DNA from: Burkholderia sp.
GTDB lineage: Bacteria > Pseudomonadota > Gammaproteobacteria > Burkholderiales > Burkholderiaceae
Length of the DNA: 64,000 nt
NCBI GenBank assembly: GCA_031253835.1
Contig: JAIRVP010000043.1
Coordinates: 248,001-312,000, forward strand
Direction of reading: 5' to 3'
Shown here: piece after piece, positions 29,013 through 37,812 of the stretch
How the letters are laid out: each line of letters begins with the position of its first letter
How positions within the stretch are numbered: the first letter of the stretch is position 1
Position numbers and translations under genes: made by a program
The notes under the pieces: model-generated
The model's database searches: none
Seen by the model: only the letters and a program-made list of their open reading frames with translations
Told to the model about the DNA's origin: nothing

Positions 29013-29158
29013 GCTGTTCCTGTCGCGTCGGTGGAAAGCAGAAACGCTATCACATTGAAGCGACCGCTTCAGACGTGCGCCGCGCACGCTTACAGGCGGC
29101 CTTCGACGCCGCCCTGGACGTGCACGCGCGGCCCGGACGACGGCGTTGCGGCCCGCCG

Positions 29159-29596
29159 TTACTGCGGCCGCTGAATGAAGCAGGTCGCCGAGGCATGCGC
29201 GACGATCTTGTCGTCCGGCGTCTTCAGCGTGCCCTCGGCGACGCCCAGCGAACGCGACAGGTGAATCACGCGCCCTTCCGCGACCAGTTCGACGTCACGC
29301 GGCACCGGCCGCAGCATCTTCACGTGCAGGTCGACCGTGCCGTAGCCGACGCCCGCGTCGAGCATCGAATGCACCGCGCACCCGGTGACCGAATCGAGCA
29401 CCGTCGCGGCGAACCCGCCATGCACGCCGCCGAGCGGATTCAGGTGCCGGCCGTCCGCCCGCGCCGAAAACTTCACATAGCCGAGCTCGACGTCGAGCGG
29501 ACGCATCGGGATCGTCTCGGAAATCGAAGCGAGCGGCGCATCGCCCGACACGGCTGCACGCAGCAGATCGAGACCTGACAGGGAAAGCGGATTCAT
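29159..29596 (-). CDS. PaaI-type hot-dog fold thioesterase
   Basis: A 145-aa cytosolic acyl-CoA thioesterase. The diagnostic LNPLGGVHGGFAATVLDSVTG motif contains the HGG active-site region and the catalytic acidic residue. GGAGA precedes the ATG at 29594-29596. It diverges from an HxlR-family regulator across a 176-bp region with two dyads, which suggests it is controlled by that regulator. Confidence 0.88.
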   Translation of the reverse strand: MNPLSLSGLDLLRAAVSGDAPLASISETIPMRPLDVELGYVKFSARADGRHLNPLGGVHGGFAATVLDSVTGCAVHSMLDAGVGYGTVDLHVKMLRPVPRDVELVAEGRVIHLSRSLGVAEGTLKTPDDKIVAHASATCFIQRPQ

Positions 29597-29636
29597 CGGG
29601 TTGTCTCCGGGTTGAAAGCGCGTCGCCGCGCGAGTA

Positions 29637-29684
29637 AGTTCTAAATTGGAACTCATTATTGACAACGATGCAGACCGTTGTCAA
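29637..29684. promoter_or_regulatory. Two inverted repeats in the thioesterase/HxlR divergent promoter
   Basis: AGTTC-N7-GAACT (29637-29653) and TTGACAACG-N8-CGTTGTCAA (29659-29667 with 29676-29684) are perfect dyads. The second contains TTGACA, a consensus -35. Their placement between divergent genes is that of operators for the HxlR-type protein. Confidence 0.6.
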
Positions 29685-29772
29685 CGCAGCCGCGCCCGTT
29701 ACGACCGAAGGCGGGTTCTATAATCGAACCCGCTATTTCGCTGAACCGCCGCAAGAGGCAAGAGACTCGACG

Positions 29773-30261
29773 ATGAAATGGGATGACATCGGCACGCTGA
29801 ACTGTTCGGTCGCGCGCACGCTCGCCGTGCTGGGCGACCGCTGGACCATGCTGATCCTGCGCAACGCGTTCCTCGGCTGCCGCCGCTTCGATGCGTTCCA
29901 GACGCAGCTTGGCCTCACGCGCCACGTGCTGGCCGAACGGCTCGCGCGGCTCGTCGATGAAGGCGTGCTGGTCAAGCGTGCGTATCAGGAGCGCCCGCCG
30001 CGTTTCGAATACCGGCTGACGGACAAGGGCCTCGACCTCTACCCGGCCCTGCTCGCGCTGATGGCGTGGGGCGACCGCTGGAAGGACGACGGCCAGGGGC
30101 CGCCGGTGCAATTGCGCCACCGTACCTGCGGCCGCCTGATGCATGCGGTCACCGTATGCTCGGCCTGCGGCGAACCGCTCGATGCACGCGACGTGCAGCC
30201 CGAGCCTGGACCGGGATGGATCGCTTCCGGCGAAACCGGCGCACCGACGGTCAAGGATTGA
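29773..30261 (+). CDS. HxlR-family transcriptional regulator
   Basis: A 162-aa winged-helix regulator. It has the HxlR core: CSVARTLAVLGDRWTMLILRNAF, then QLGLTRHVLAERLARLVDEG and YRLTDKGLDLYPALLALMAWG. The extra C-terminal 50 residues contain HRTCGRLM and CSACGEPL, a possible zinc-ribbon-like four-cysteine unit common in one HxlR subgroup. Likely represses or activates the divergent thioesterase gene. Confidence 0.9.
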   Translation: MKWDDIGTLNCSVARTLAVLGDRWTMLILRNAFLGCRRFDAFQTQLGLTRHVLAERLARLVDEGVLVKRAYQERPPRFEYRLTDKGLDLYPALLALMAWGDRWKDDGQGPPVQLRHRTCGRLMHAVTVCSACGEPLDARDVQPEPGPGWIASGETGAPTVKD

Positions 30262-30401
30262 CGCGCAACGCAACCTTGCACCGTCGCCTCTGCAGTGAGT
30301 GAATATCGCGCGGGCAAACGCATCGCGATACTCGCGTGACCGCGCCGCTACGTCTGCGTTACACTCACGGCCCGCTGTCTCGAAATTATTCGCTGTCCAC
30401 G

Positions 30402-31025
30402 ATGTTGTCGCGCAATCGCCTCGCCGCTGCCTGTCTCGCCGCTTCCCTGCTCGCCACGCCCTTCGCCGCCTTCGGCAAGACACAAAGTGAATCGCTGCTT
30501 CAGCAGGCGATCGACCTCGTGTCGCGATGGCTGCCCGCCCCCACTCACGAAGCCCCCGCGACACAAGTCGTCGAATCGGCATTCTCGCCCGACGGCGGCG
30601 CCGAGGCGCTCGTGCTGAAAGCGATCGGCGCCGCGCGCAGCTCGATCCGCGTTGCCGCGTATTCGTTCACGTCGCCGCCCGTCACGCGCGCGCTGCTCGA
30701 CGCGAAGCGACGCGGCGTCAATGTCGCGGTGGTCGTCGACGACAAGGGCAACCGTGCCAAGAGCAGCAAGCAGGCGCTGAACCTGCTCGTCAACGCCGGT
30801 ATTCCCACTCGCACGATCGACGCCTATGCGATCCATCACGACAAGTACCTCGTGATCGACGCCGAGCACGTCGAAACGGGTTCGTTCAACTACAGCGCGT
30901 CGGCGGCCAGCCGCAATTCGGAGAACGTCGTCGTGGTGTGGAACAATCCGCAACTCGCGTCGCGCTATCTCACGCACTGGCAAAGCCGCTTCGACCAGGG
31001 CACGCCGTACCGCTCCAGCTACTGA
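30402..31025 (+). CDS. Secreted phospholipase D-like endonuclease (Nuc type)
   Basis: A 207-aa protein with a signal peptide (residues 1-25, LAAACLAASLLATPFAAFG). One HKD motif is present, with H146, K148 and D153 (HHDKYLVID), followed by GSFNYSASAASRN. Single-HKD proteins of this size dimerise to form the active site and are periplasmic or secreted nucleases (Nuc/EndA of S. Typhimurium type). The upstream GTG extension is not needed. Single gene. Confidence 0.88.
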   Translation: MLSRNRLAAACLAASLLATPFAAFGKTQSESLLQQAIDLVSRWLPAPTHEAPATQVVESAFSPDGGAEALVLKAIGAARSSIRVAAYSFTSPPVTRALLDAKRRGVNVAVVVDDKGNRAKSSKQALNLLVNAGIPTRTIDAYAIHHDKYLVIDAEHVETGSFNYSASAASRNSENVVVVWNNPQLASRYLTHWQSRFDQGTPYRSSY

Positions 31026-31649
31026 CGCACGCCTGGCGCCGCGTCTCGACGCCTCGCGTTCGAACCGTCGTGTTGCAGATGATCGGCGCGCGTGGCGCGA
31101 TGTTCAATTCGGCCGAATGGCCGGTACGCCGCCTCACGCATCGCACGACACGCGCGACGGCCGCCGCATTCAATGGATTTCAGGCATCCGTACGGTGGCG
31201 ACACCGGCCTGCGTGGTCGGCGCACAGCGGTTCGCATGCCCCTCCACGCCGCTTGCCGAAGACGTCGACACACCGGGCAGCGCATTGCGCACGCAATCCG
31301 TGCTGAATGCCAGTGTGTTCTGAACCATCGGGTAAAGCAGATACAGCGCAAACGCGAGATAGCCCGCGTACAGAATTCGAACCATGGTGCGGTGGGATGC
31401 GATGAACGATTGGACTCGCCCTATTTACGGCATTGCGCCGTGCACCTTGAGATGCCGCGCATCCGATTCTGCATCGTGATGCAACGCAGACTCATGACGC
31501 CGGCTTCTCACCGCATCTGCGTCGATCGGGATGGCGCCGAAAATGCCCGTCGCCGGACTGCCGAGTTGGCGATGCGCCGAATAATGCGCGATACTGTCCG
31601 GCATACGATCCCGTGACCGGCCTTGCAGCCGGGACAAGAGACCAGGCCC
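31026..31649. other. Gene-poor region between the nuclease and cyclase genes
   Basis: About 620 bp. The only plausible coding content is one small minus-strand frame (31170-31385). Otherwise I see no RNA gene or strong terminator. Base composition is slightly lower in GC than the flanks. Confidence 0.4.
31170..31385 (-). CDS. Small hypothetical membrane-associated protein
   Basis: A 71-aa frame starting MVRILYAGYLAFALYLLYP, with one hydrophobic N-terminal segment and two cysteines later. There is no good ribosome-binding site before the ATG. It could be a small membrane protein or chance; not recognised. Confidence 0.35.
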   Translation of the reverse strand: MVRILYAGYLAFALYLLYPMVQNTLAFSTDCVRNALPGVSTSSASGVEGHANRCAPTTQAGVATVRMPEIH

Positions 31650-32621
31650 ATGCAAATCGCACCGAAACCGGCAGACGAGGCGGCCCGACTCGACACGCTT
31701 CATTCGCTCTCGATCCTCGACACACCGCCTGAAGAGCGCTTCGACCGCCTGACGCGTCTCGCGCGCCGGCTGTTCGACGTACCGATCGCGCTCGTCAGCC
31801 TCGTCGACGAGAATCGCCAGTGGTTCAAGAGCCACGCGGGCCTCGATGCCACGCAAACATCGCGCGACGTATCGTTCTGCGCGCACGCGTTGCTCGCGGG
31901 CAATACGATGGTCATCCAGGACGCGCTGAACGACAGCCGCTTCCACGACAACCCGCTCGTCACCGGCGCGCCGGGCATTCGCTTCTACGCCGGCCGGCCG
32001 CTCGCGGCGCCGAACGGCGCACCCATCGGCACGCTGTGCCTGATCGACACGCGGCCGCGCTCGCTCGAGCCCGAAGAGCTCGCACTGCTCGGCGATCTCG
32101 CCCACATGACCGAACGCGAGATCGCTGCCCTGCATTTCGCGACCACCGACGAACTCACGCAACTGACGAACCGGCGCGGCTTCGAGATCCTCGCGCGCCA
32201 CGTGCTGAGCCTGTGCGATCGCCTCGGCCGTCACGCGGTGCTGCTGTTCTTCGACCTGAACGATTTCAAGGCGATCAACGACCGCTTCGGCCATGCCGAA
32301 GGCGATCGTGCGCTCAAGACTTTCGCCGAGACGCTGACGGGCGCGCTGCGCGACAGCGACGTAATCGCCCGGCTCGGCGGCGACGAGTTCGTCGTGCTGC
32401 TGAGCGCCACCGATCCGGCCGATGTCGTCGAGCCGGTCGAGCGCGTGACGCAGGCGCTCGCGTTGCGCAACGCCGCCGACGCGCGCGGCTACACCATCCG
32501 GTTCAGCGTCGGCCACGTCGCGTACGATCCCGCGCGCCATCCGGCCGTGGCCGACCTGCTCGCATCGGCCGATCACCTGATGTACGCGGACAAGCAGCGC
32601 GCCAAGACGACTGGCGCGTAA
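31650..32621 (+). CDS. GAF-GGDEF diguanylate cyclase
   Basis: A 323-aa cytosolic protein. A GAF sensor domain occupies about residues 28-160 and a GGDEF domain about 165-320. The active site is intact (GGDEF, residues 243-247), and RDSD at 234-237 lies five residues before it, exactly where the c-di-GMP inhibitory I-site (RxxD) belongs. It should therefore make c-di-GMP with product feedback. The GAF ligand is unknown. Single gene; the ATG at 31650 is preferred over an upstream TTG. Confidence 0.92.
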   Translation: MQIAPKPADEAARLDTLHSLSILDTPPEERFDRLTRLARRLFDVPIALVSLVDENRQWFKSHAGLDATQTSRDVSFCAHALLAGNTMVIQDALNDSRFHDNPLVTGAPGIRFYAGRPLAAPNGAPIGTLCLIDTRPRSLEPEELALLGDLAHMTEREIAALHFATTDELTQLTNRRGFEILARHVLSLCDRLGRHAVLLFFDLNDFKAINDRFGHAEGDRALKTFAETLTGALRDSDVIARLGGDEFVVLLSATDPADVVEPVERVTQALALRNAADARGYTIRFSVGHVAYDPARHPAVADLLASADHLMYADKQRAKTTGA

Positions 32622-32684
32622 CCGCGGGCAAACCGGGGGCGAGCGCTTGCCGCCGCCCCTTTCAACCGCGGTTGCGCAACGGCG

Positions 32685-33158
32685 TCAGGTCCCGCACGGC
32701 GGCGCGCTGGCCATCGCCTCCGCGATCTGCTCGGGCGTCAGGTCGCGCTGATGCGTCGCGAGCGACCAGCGATGGCCGAACGGGTCCTCGACCTGGCCAT
32801 AGCGATCGCCCCAGAACATGTCGGCAGCCGGCATCGTGACCGTCGCACCGGCCGCGACAGCCTTCGCGATCGCCGCATCGGTATCCGGTACGTACAGATG
32901 CAGGCAGACCGACGTGCCTTTCAGCGCCTTCGGCCCGAGCGCGCTGTGTTCGGGCATTTCATCCACCAGCATCAGCGTCGAATCGCCAATCATGAGGCAC
33001 GCGTGCGCGAGCCGGCCGTCAGGCATCGCCAGACGAAACTGTTCGATTGCATTGAATGCGCGCTTGTAGAAGTCGATGGCTGCGGTTGCGCCGGCGCAGA
33101 TCAGGTGCGGCGTCAGCGTGCGCATCCCTTCCGGGATCGGTTTGACGGACGTGGACAT
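32685..33158 (-). CDS. VOC family (PhnB/glyoxalase-like) protein
   Basis: A 157-aa protein of the vicinal oxygen chelate superfamily, closest in pattern to PhnB/YnfC-like proteins (LTPHLICAGATAAIDFYKRAF, MPAADMFWGDRYGQVEDPFGHRWSLATH). AAGGAG lies seven nt before the ATG at 33156-33158. Family members bind a metal and act as dioxygenases, isomerases or resistance proteins; substrate unknown. Confidence 0.88.
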   Translation of the reverse strand: MSTSVKPIPEGMRTLTPHLICAGATAAIDFYKRAFNAIEQFRLAMPDGRLAHACLMIGDSTLMLVDEMPEHSALGPKALKGTSVCLHLYVPDTDAAIAKAVAAGATVTMPAADMFWGDRYGQVEDPFGHRWSLATHQRDLTPEQIAEAMASAPPCGT

Positions 33159-33317
33159 GGGTGTCGCTCCTTCAGTCGGTTGTCGTATCGAAAATCGGGA
33201 CGGACGCGCGATGCGCACGCCTCCGATGCTACGACGAACGACCGCGGCGGAATTCGACACGACGCCCCACATTTTTTCTTGAGTCGCGGGCCGCGCGAGC
33301 GCCCGAATCGGGCGCCG

Positions 33318-33857
33318 TCACGCCATTCGGCCGGCGCGGTCATCCGGCGCGCCGAACTGACGGCGGCATGCTTCCAGCAACCCGGCCACCGCGTCGAGCG
33401 GAAGATCGGCAAACCGGGCGATCGGCAGCATCACGCCACCCGGCATCCTGGTGCGCGAAGAATGCGCGGAGAACTGATAGCCGATGTAGCGATTTCCGGC
33501 CACGCTGACGATCCGGAATTCGGTGACGTCGCGCCACGGCGTGACGGGCTTTTCACGCGCGGCGCCGACCAGCCTGAAGCCTGTCTCGTCGATATGCAGC
33601 GCCATCTTGCGCCGCGACGAGATGAAGAAGGCCGCACTGGCCAGCACCAGCATCGCGGCCAGCGCCGCGACGGGCCAGAGCGTCGGATCGGCCGCATAAC
33701 CGCACAGGCTCGCCGCGGCCAGCACCGCACACACCACCGCCCTTCTTTTCAGGCTCCGGCCGTCGACCGCCAGCGTCACCGGCAACTGGCCGATGACCGT
33801 TCCATCGGCGGGATCGGCATGCACGCCGGAATCGTGTGTTGCGTGTTCGTCGTTCAT
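33318..33857 (-). CDS. Hypothetical membrane protein with a PH-like domain
   Basis: A 179-aa protein. Residues about 38-80 form two adjacent membrane segments (AVVCAVLAAASLCGYA and VAALAAMLVLASAAFF). The following soluble part (LHIDETGFRLV...VTPWRDVTEFRIV) has the beta-rich pattern of bacterial PH-like domains fused to paired membrane helices. Such proteins are of unknown function. Confidence 0.7.
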   Translation of the reverse strand: MNDEHATHDSGVHADPADGTVIGQLPVTLAVDGRSLKRRAVVCAVLAAASLCGYAADPTLWPVAALAAMLVLASAAFFISSRRKMALHIDETGFRLVGAAREKPVTPWRDVTEFRIVSVAGNRYIGYQFSAHSSRTRMPGGVMLPIARFADLPLDAVAGLLEACRRQFGAPDDRAGRMA

Positions 33858-33960
33858 CGTTCGCTTGCTCGCGTCGACGGCAACCGGCCCATCGGCGCGG
33901 GTGCCGTATCAAGGTTCCGATCTCGTTCACGCGGAGCAAGTGCCGCGCCGTCGGCTCCGG

Positions 33961-34194
33961 TCAATTGCACACCTTGACGGTGCCGTTGGTCGTGCACTGA
34001 CCGACGGCCCAGTGACTCTGTCCTGCCAGATGAGGCGCCATGCCCATGCCGCGAATCGGCTGGGCCGGCGACGATGCCGGCACGGCTGCCGATGCGGTTT
34101 CGGGCGACGGAGGCGGCGTTTCGGGCGCAGCCTGGCAGGCAGCGAGCGCCAGACAAAGTGCGGATGCCAACGGAGCGATGACAGGCCTGGGCAT
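33961..34194 (-). CDS. Small predicted lipoprotein
   Basis: A 77-aa protein. The signal sequence ends in a lipobox (LALAAC, Cys20), followed by a Pro/Ala-rich linker and a short C-terminus with a CTTNGTVKVC cysteine pair that could form a disulfide. The ATG at 34192-34194 is preferred because it gives a standard signal peptide; upstream in-frame sequence lacks protein character. Function unknown. Confidence 0.65.
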   Translation of the reverse strand: MPRPVIAPLASALCLALAACQAAPETPPPSPETASAAVPASSPAQPIRGMGMAPHLAGQSHWAVGQCTTNGTVKVCN

Positions 34195-34398
34195 GATCTC
34201 GTGTGCGCTTGCGCGATTCGATTTGGATACCGGCGCGCCGAACATCGCGCCCCCCCCAAACCTCCCTGGCGCAACCGGCGTGCAGTATGGCGATGACCCG
34301 ATACTACGCCTCGCGATCGGCGTTGTGCGATCGGCCGTCCGGCCAGGTACCGCAGTCGATGCAGAAGCGCACGCGGGGGTCGTCGTGGGCCGTTCCGG

Positions 34399-34707
34399 TC
34401 AGATTTGCGGAAGATCGCGCAACGTGCGCGACTCGCTCGTTGCATCGATGTCGAGCTCGATGCCTTCCGACGCATCGCGATACAGCACGCGTTTCAGCCT
34501 GGGTCCGATCGCGGTGTCGTCCGATGCCGAGAAGATCGCGCGGACATCGCTGCCGGACGCAAGCGCGCGCGCCACGTCGGCCACCGGCGCCTCGCTCGGC
34601 GTCGCCGCCCACGACCGGTCGGCCGGATTCACGGCCGCCCAGCGCACGTGCGTCACGCGCGCGCTGAGCGGATCGATTCGAACACCATTCACCGCAAACA
34701 TCGACAT
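34399..34707 (-). CDS. Conserved hypothetical protein (102 aa)
   Basis: A strong AAGGAG seven nt before the ATG (34705-34707) supports translation. The product is a small soluble protein (MSMFAVNGVRIDPLSARVTH...) with no recognised domain, membrane segment or cysteine. Codon use is host-like. It is a single gene, divergent from the RraB-domain gene. Confidence 0.7.
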   Translation of the reverse strand: MSMFAVNGVRIDPLSARVTHVRWAAVNPADRSWAATPSEAPVADVARALASGSDVRAIFSASDDTAIGPRLKRVLYRDASEGIELDIDATSESRTLRDLPQI

Positions 34708-34891
34708 CGGAATCTCCTTCGAATTTTTTGCGGCCCGCCGCACACCCGCGGCGAGTCACGGGCGGCCGCGGATCTCGCCTGCGTTTCGGGCACGGCCGCA
34801 ATCATGCGCGCTTCCCCTGCCAACGCGATTTTCGATGATACATTGGGACGCTTTGCAACCGTCAACAGACAATCGTGTACGGGAGAAACAC

Positions 34892-35635
34892 ATGACCGAC
34901 GCCTGGGGAACCTTCCCTGCCAGAATGGGCGACCATCAGGCTTTCATCAGCTTCAACCACAGCTTCGCGGAAATCGCCGAAGGCGATCCGCGCACGTCGC
35001 TGCTCACCGTGCGCGTTCCGTTCGCACGCCCGACACCGGAAGGTCTGCCGGCCGGCGATGAATTCGCCGATCTCGCGAAGATCGAGGATCTGCTGGACGC
35101 GGCGATCACCGCGAAAGGCGGCGTGCAGGTCGGCCGCATCACCGTCGACGGCAATCGGGATTTCCTGTTCTATGTGCCGTTCGACGAAGCGGCCGCAGCC
35201 GAGATCGTCGACGCACTGGACGAACAGACGACCTATGCGCTTCAGTATGCGCACCAGGACGATCCGGACAAGGAAGCGTACTGGCAGACCCTTTACCCGA
35301 CCGACGACGACTGGCAGATGATGCGCGACATGCGCGTGCTGGATGCGCTGCGGGAGAAAGGCGACGCCAGCGACGTGAGCCGGCGCGTCATGCACTGGGC
35401 GTACTTCCCGGACCCGAGCGACGCGCACCAGTTCGCGGACTGGGCCGAAGCGAAAGGCTATCCGGTCGAATCGGTCGCGCCGACCGAAGACGGCAAGTCG
35501 GCCGTACGGTTTTCGCACGAAGGCACGATGACGCTGGCCGACATCACGCGCCATACGATCGCGATCAATCGCGAGGTACGTTCACTCGGCGGGGAATACG
35601 ACGGATGGGAAACCAGCGTCGAACAGGCTGGCTAA
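34892..35635 (+). CDS. DUF695 - RraB domain protein
   Basis: A 247-aa cytosolic protein combining an N-terminal DUF695-like region (residues about 1-130, WGTFPARMGDHQAFISFNHS) with a C-terminal RraB-like (regulator of ribonuclease E activity B) domain (about 140-240, RRVMHWAYFPDPSDAHQFAD). RraB binds RNase E and modulates RNA decay in E. coli. Whether this two-domain form does the same is inference. GGGAG precedes the ATG. Confidence 0.82.
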   Translation: MTDAWGTFPARMGDHQAFISFNHSFAEIAEGDPRTSLLTVRVPFARPTPEGLPAGDEFADLAKIEDLLDAAITAKGGVQVGRITVDGNRDFLFYVPFDEAAAAEIVDALDEQTTYALQYAHQDDPDKEAYWQTLYPTDDDWQMMRDMRVLDALREKGDASDVSRRVMHWAYFPDPSDAHQFADWAEAKGYPVESVAPTEDGKSAVRFSHEGTMTLADITRHTIAINREVRSLGGEYDGWETSVEQAG

Positions 35636-35684
35636 GTCGATCGGCATGGCCGTTGCGCACGACGTGACGCGATGCGTCCGGCGC

Positions 35685-35782
35685 AAAAAACTCCCGGCAG
35701 CGTTGTGACGCGCCGCCGGGATCAAGGCATCGCCGGCCGAAACCGGCGATGGGCCTGAGGGTTCGCTCAGGCACGAGGAAAG
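35685..35782 (-). ncRNA. Candidate small RNA with three hairpins (CCTCGTGCC family)
   Basis: Read on the minus strand, the sequence begins near CCTCGTGC (35771-35778). It then forms three successive stems: GCCTGAG/CTCAGGC (35753-35772, 7 bp perfect), CATCGCCGG/CCGGCGATG (35728-35751, 9 bp perfect) and a CCCGGC-rich 9/10-bp stem (35693-35720), followed at once by six T. The last is an intrinsic terminator with no protein gene feeding it, since the nearest minus-strand gene is about 800 bp away. Two similar units occur at 38444 and 38614. The 5' end is approximate. Confidence 0.7.
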
Positions 35783-35892
35783 CGATGCGTGCGGATCAGG
35801 CGAACGGTTGCGGGGGCGCGCAGTGGGTGCCATCGCGCAGCCTGCCGAACGCCTGTCCGGTTCCGCCGACGCCACCTTCCGGCGTCGGACGG

Positions 35893-35975
35893 GCAAAAAG
35901 CCCCCGCTCCTGCGCGAGCGAGCGGGGAAATGGTTGACCGGGCCGGGGAAGAACGGTCAACCGGCCAAATTGTGA
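35893..35975 (-). ncRNA. Possible small RNA or terminator with two hairpins
   Basis: On the minus strand a GGTTGACC/GGTCAACC hairpin (arms near 35932-35962) is followed by CCCCGCTC/GAGCGGGG and five T (35893-35925), an intrinsic terminator. No protein gene ends just upstream. It lacks the CCTCGTGCC motif of the neighbouring candidates. It may be an independent short RNA; boundaries are approximate. Confidence 0.4.
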
Positions 35976-36583
35976 TCGCGGGTCGCGCGATGGTCTGTGC
36001 GGCAACTCACCCTTTGGTGACAATGCGGCGACGGCCGACAGCCTCACGGGCCGCACGCGAGATCCGCGGTCGATGCGAGCATCGCGACGAGAATGGGCGC
36101 CAGCCCCCTTACCCCGATGGCCATCACGCGGTCGGCAGTCGGTCATAGCTGTGCGGTGAAATGCAAAATGGATTTTGCCGGCGATTTTCCCCCTGCGCGC
36201 CGAGCCTGTCTCGCGATACTGCGATCGATTTCCGGCACGACGCTGCCGATACGGCGCCGCGCTACTCGCGCATGTCGAAGATGCAGGAATATTTCTGCCG
36301 TCATTGAACCGCATGGCAGTGCGGCCGACCCGGTCGACAGCGATTTTGATCGCGCCAGCCGTCAGCGGCGTTCTTCTTTTCATGTCTGGCGTTCTACTTT
36401 GTTTTAGTACAAGCGGACGTCCTCGGAATCAGGCCAGTTTCCGGCAAGTCACGCGTATTGTCAAAGCAGCTTTATTCTATTTTTTCGAGCGACGTGATTT
36501 CTGCGGCATTTTCTTGTACCTGATTTTGTAAAGCCGCATTTCGCAAGTGCAAAAGCCGGAATCACGATCATCCGGTTTCACGA
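35976..36583. other. Gene-poor region
   Basis: About 600 bp in which no frame looks protein-like. The right half (36380-36560) is AT-rich with T-runs, unlike the genome average, suggesting acquired or promoter-rich DNA. No repeat or RNA recognised. Confidence 0.4.
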
Positions 36584-36994
36584 TCAAGGCGAGCCGCTGG
36601 AAAACCAGTCGGCAACCATGTCGATCCAGTCCAGGTCGCTGACGATTTCAATGACGGCTTCGCCGACGATTTCGGTAGCCGATGCGTCTGTCGCCACCAC
36701 CCCGGCAGCCGCCGCTCCGGAAGCCACCGCACCGGCCTTCGCGATCTCGGCCGATGCGCCGGACCGCGGGTCGGCAAGCCGCTCCAGCCAGTCGACGATA
36801 TTGGCACGCGCATCTTCTTCATCGGCGAAGTCATTCCGCGCGAGAAAGCGATCGAACACGATCCACGCAAGCGTCTTGCTTCGCGAATCGGATTCGAGTT
36901 GCCAGTCGACGACGGCTGTCCGGCCGGACGGCCTGATTTCGAGCGTCGCGGTGAAACAGTAATCGAGATACTCGATCTCAAGTTTCGATGACAT
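36584..36994 (-). CDS. Hypothetical protein (136 aa)
   Basis: GGGAG lies seven nt before the ATG at 36992-36994. The product is acidic: an N-terminal segment (LEIEYLDYCFTATLEIR) is beta-like, and an alanine-rich stretch (GAVASGAAAAGVVATDA) may be a weak amphipathic or hydrophobic helix. It ends SDLDWIDMVADWFSS. Not recognised. Lies in a gene-poor neighbourhood with lower GC. Confidence 0.6.
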   Translation of the reverse strand: MSSKLEIEYLDYCFTATLEIRPSGRTAVVDWQLESDSRSKTLAWIVFDRFLARNDFADEEDARANIVDWLERLADPRSGASAEIAKAGAVASGAAAAGVVATDASATEIVGEAVIEIVSDLDWIDMVADWFSSGSP

Positions 36995-37305
36995 GGTTTG
37001 CTCCCGTCACTCCGCCCGCTCCGTTCTCGTGATGATCCGCGCCGGTGCGTTTCGCACACTGCGTGAATCTTGCATGACTGTTGCACTGCGTGTCGTTTCG
37101 GCTGGCAGTATCACGATATTCTCGCAACTTGTCGATATCGACTGCCGACGCATGACCGCCTCTGCTTTGGCACCTGTTTTCTTTGCACCTCCGGCGATGC
37201 GGCGAGTCGCTCCGTTTTTCTATTCCGGGTATCGACCTGCTCCGCGGCTGCGATCGCGCTGCTAAACTCAAACCAAAGAGACCGATTGCGCCAGAAGAGG
37301 AAATA

Positions 37306-37770
37306 ATGACACTCGCCCACGCACACCAGAGCGGCGTAGATGTCTGGATTATCCAGCTCCCCGGGCATGCCCCGTATGCCTACACGCATCTCAAGCGGGT
37401 GTTCTCGTCCGACGACTCGCGACATCGGGTCGTGACGATCGACCTGAAGAAGTTGCTGGCCTGCGCCGATCGCGACACCACGGACTATGTGCTGCCGTCA
37501 GTTCAGTACTGGGCCCCAGGAAAAGCCGCCGGTATTCGCGAATTCCTCGATCCGGATCAGGACAGGATTCCCGACATGCCGTTCATCACGTTTCGCGAGA
37601 GCAGAACGCGAACGCTGCTCGGTATTCCCGGCCTGTCGAAAATCGGCGTTGCGTCGTTTCGCAACGGCCAGCATCGCGCGCGCTATCTTGCCTATGCAGG
37701 CGCGACGGCGCTGCCCGTCGAGATCCACGAGACCGAAGCCGATCTGCTCGTCCGGTATTGCGGCGAGTGA
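37306..37770 (+). CDS. Possible plasmid fertility inhibition (FiwA-like) / ParB-fold protein
   Basis: A 154-aa protein with AGAGG before the ATG. The order of motifs (VWIIQLPGHAPYAYTHLKRVF, VTIDLKKLL, YVLPSVQYW, then FRNGQHRARYLAYAGA with the G-x-H-R signature of ParB/sulfiredoxin-like folds) resembles the plasmid fertility inhibition factor family as I recall it. Such proteins block transfer of co-resident IncW plasmids. Chromosomal copies may be plasmid-derived. Assignment is moderate only; if wrong it is a hypothetical ParB-like protein. Confidence 0.5.
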   Translation: MTLAHAHQSGVDVWIIQLPGHAPYAYTHLKRVFSSDDSRHRVVTIDLKKLLACADRDTTDYVLPSVQYWAPGKAAGIREFLDPDQDRIPDMPFITFRESRTRTLLGIPGLSKIGVASFRNGQHRARYLAYAGATALPVEIHETEADLLVRYCGE

Positions 37771-37812
37771 CGGCGAAGCGCGTCCGGCTTTTGCACGGAT
37801 GCCGTCCCGCCT

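Noticed and set aside
36093..36531. Plus-strand frames in the AT-rich gap
   Set aside because: No ribosome-binding site, no sensible protein composition and mutually overlapping frames; treated as non-coding.
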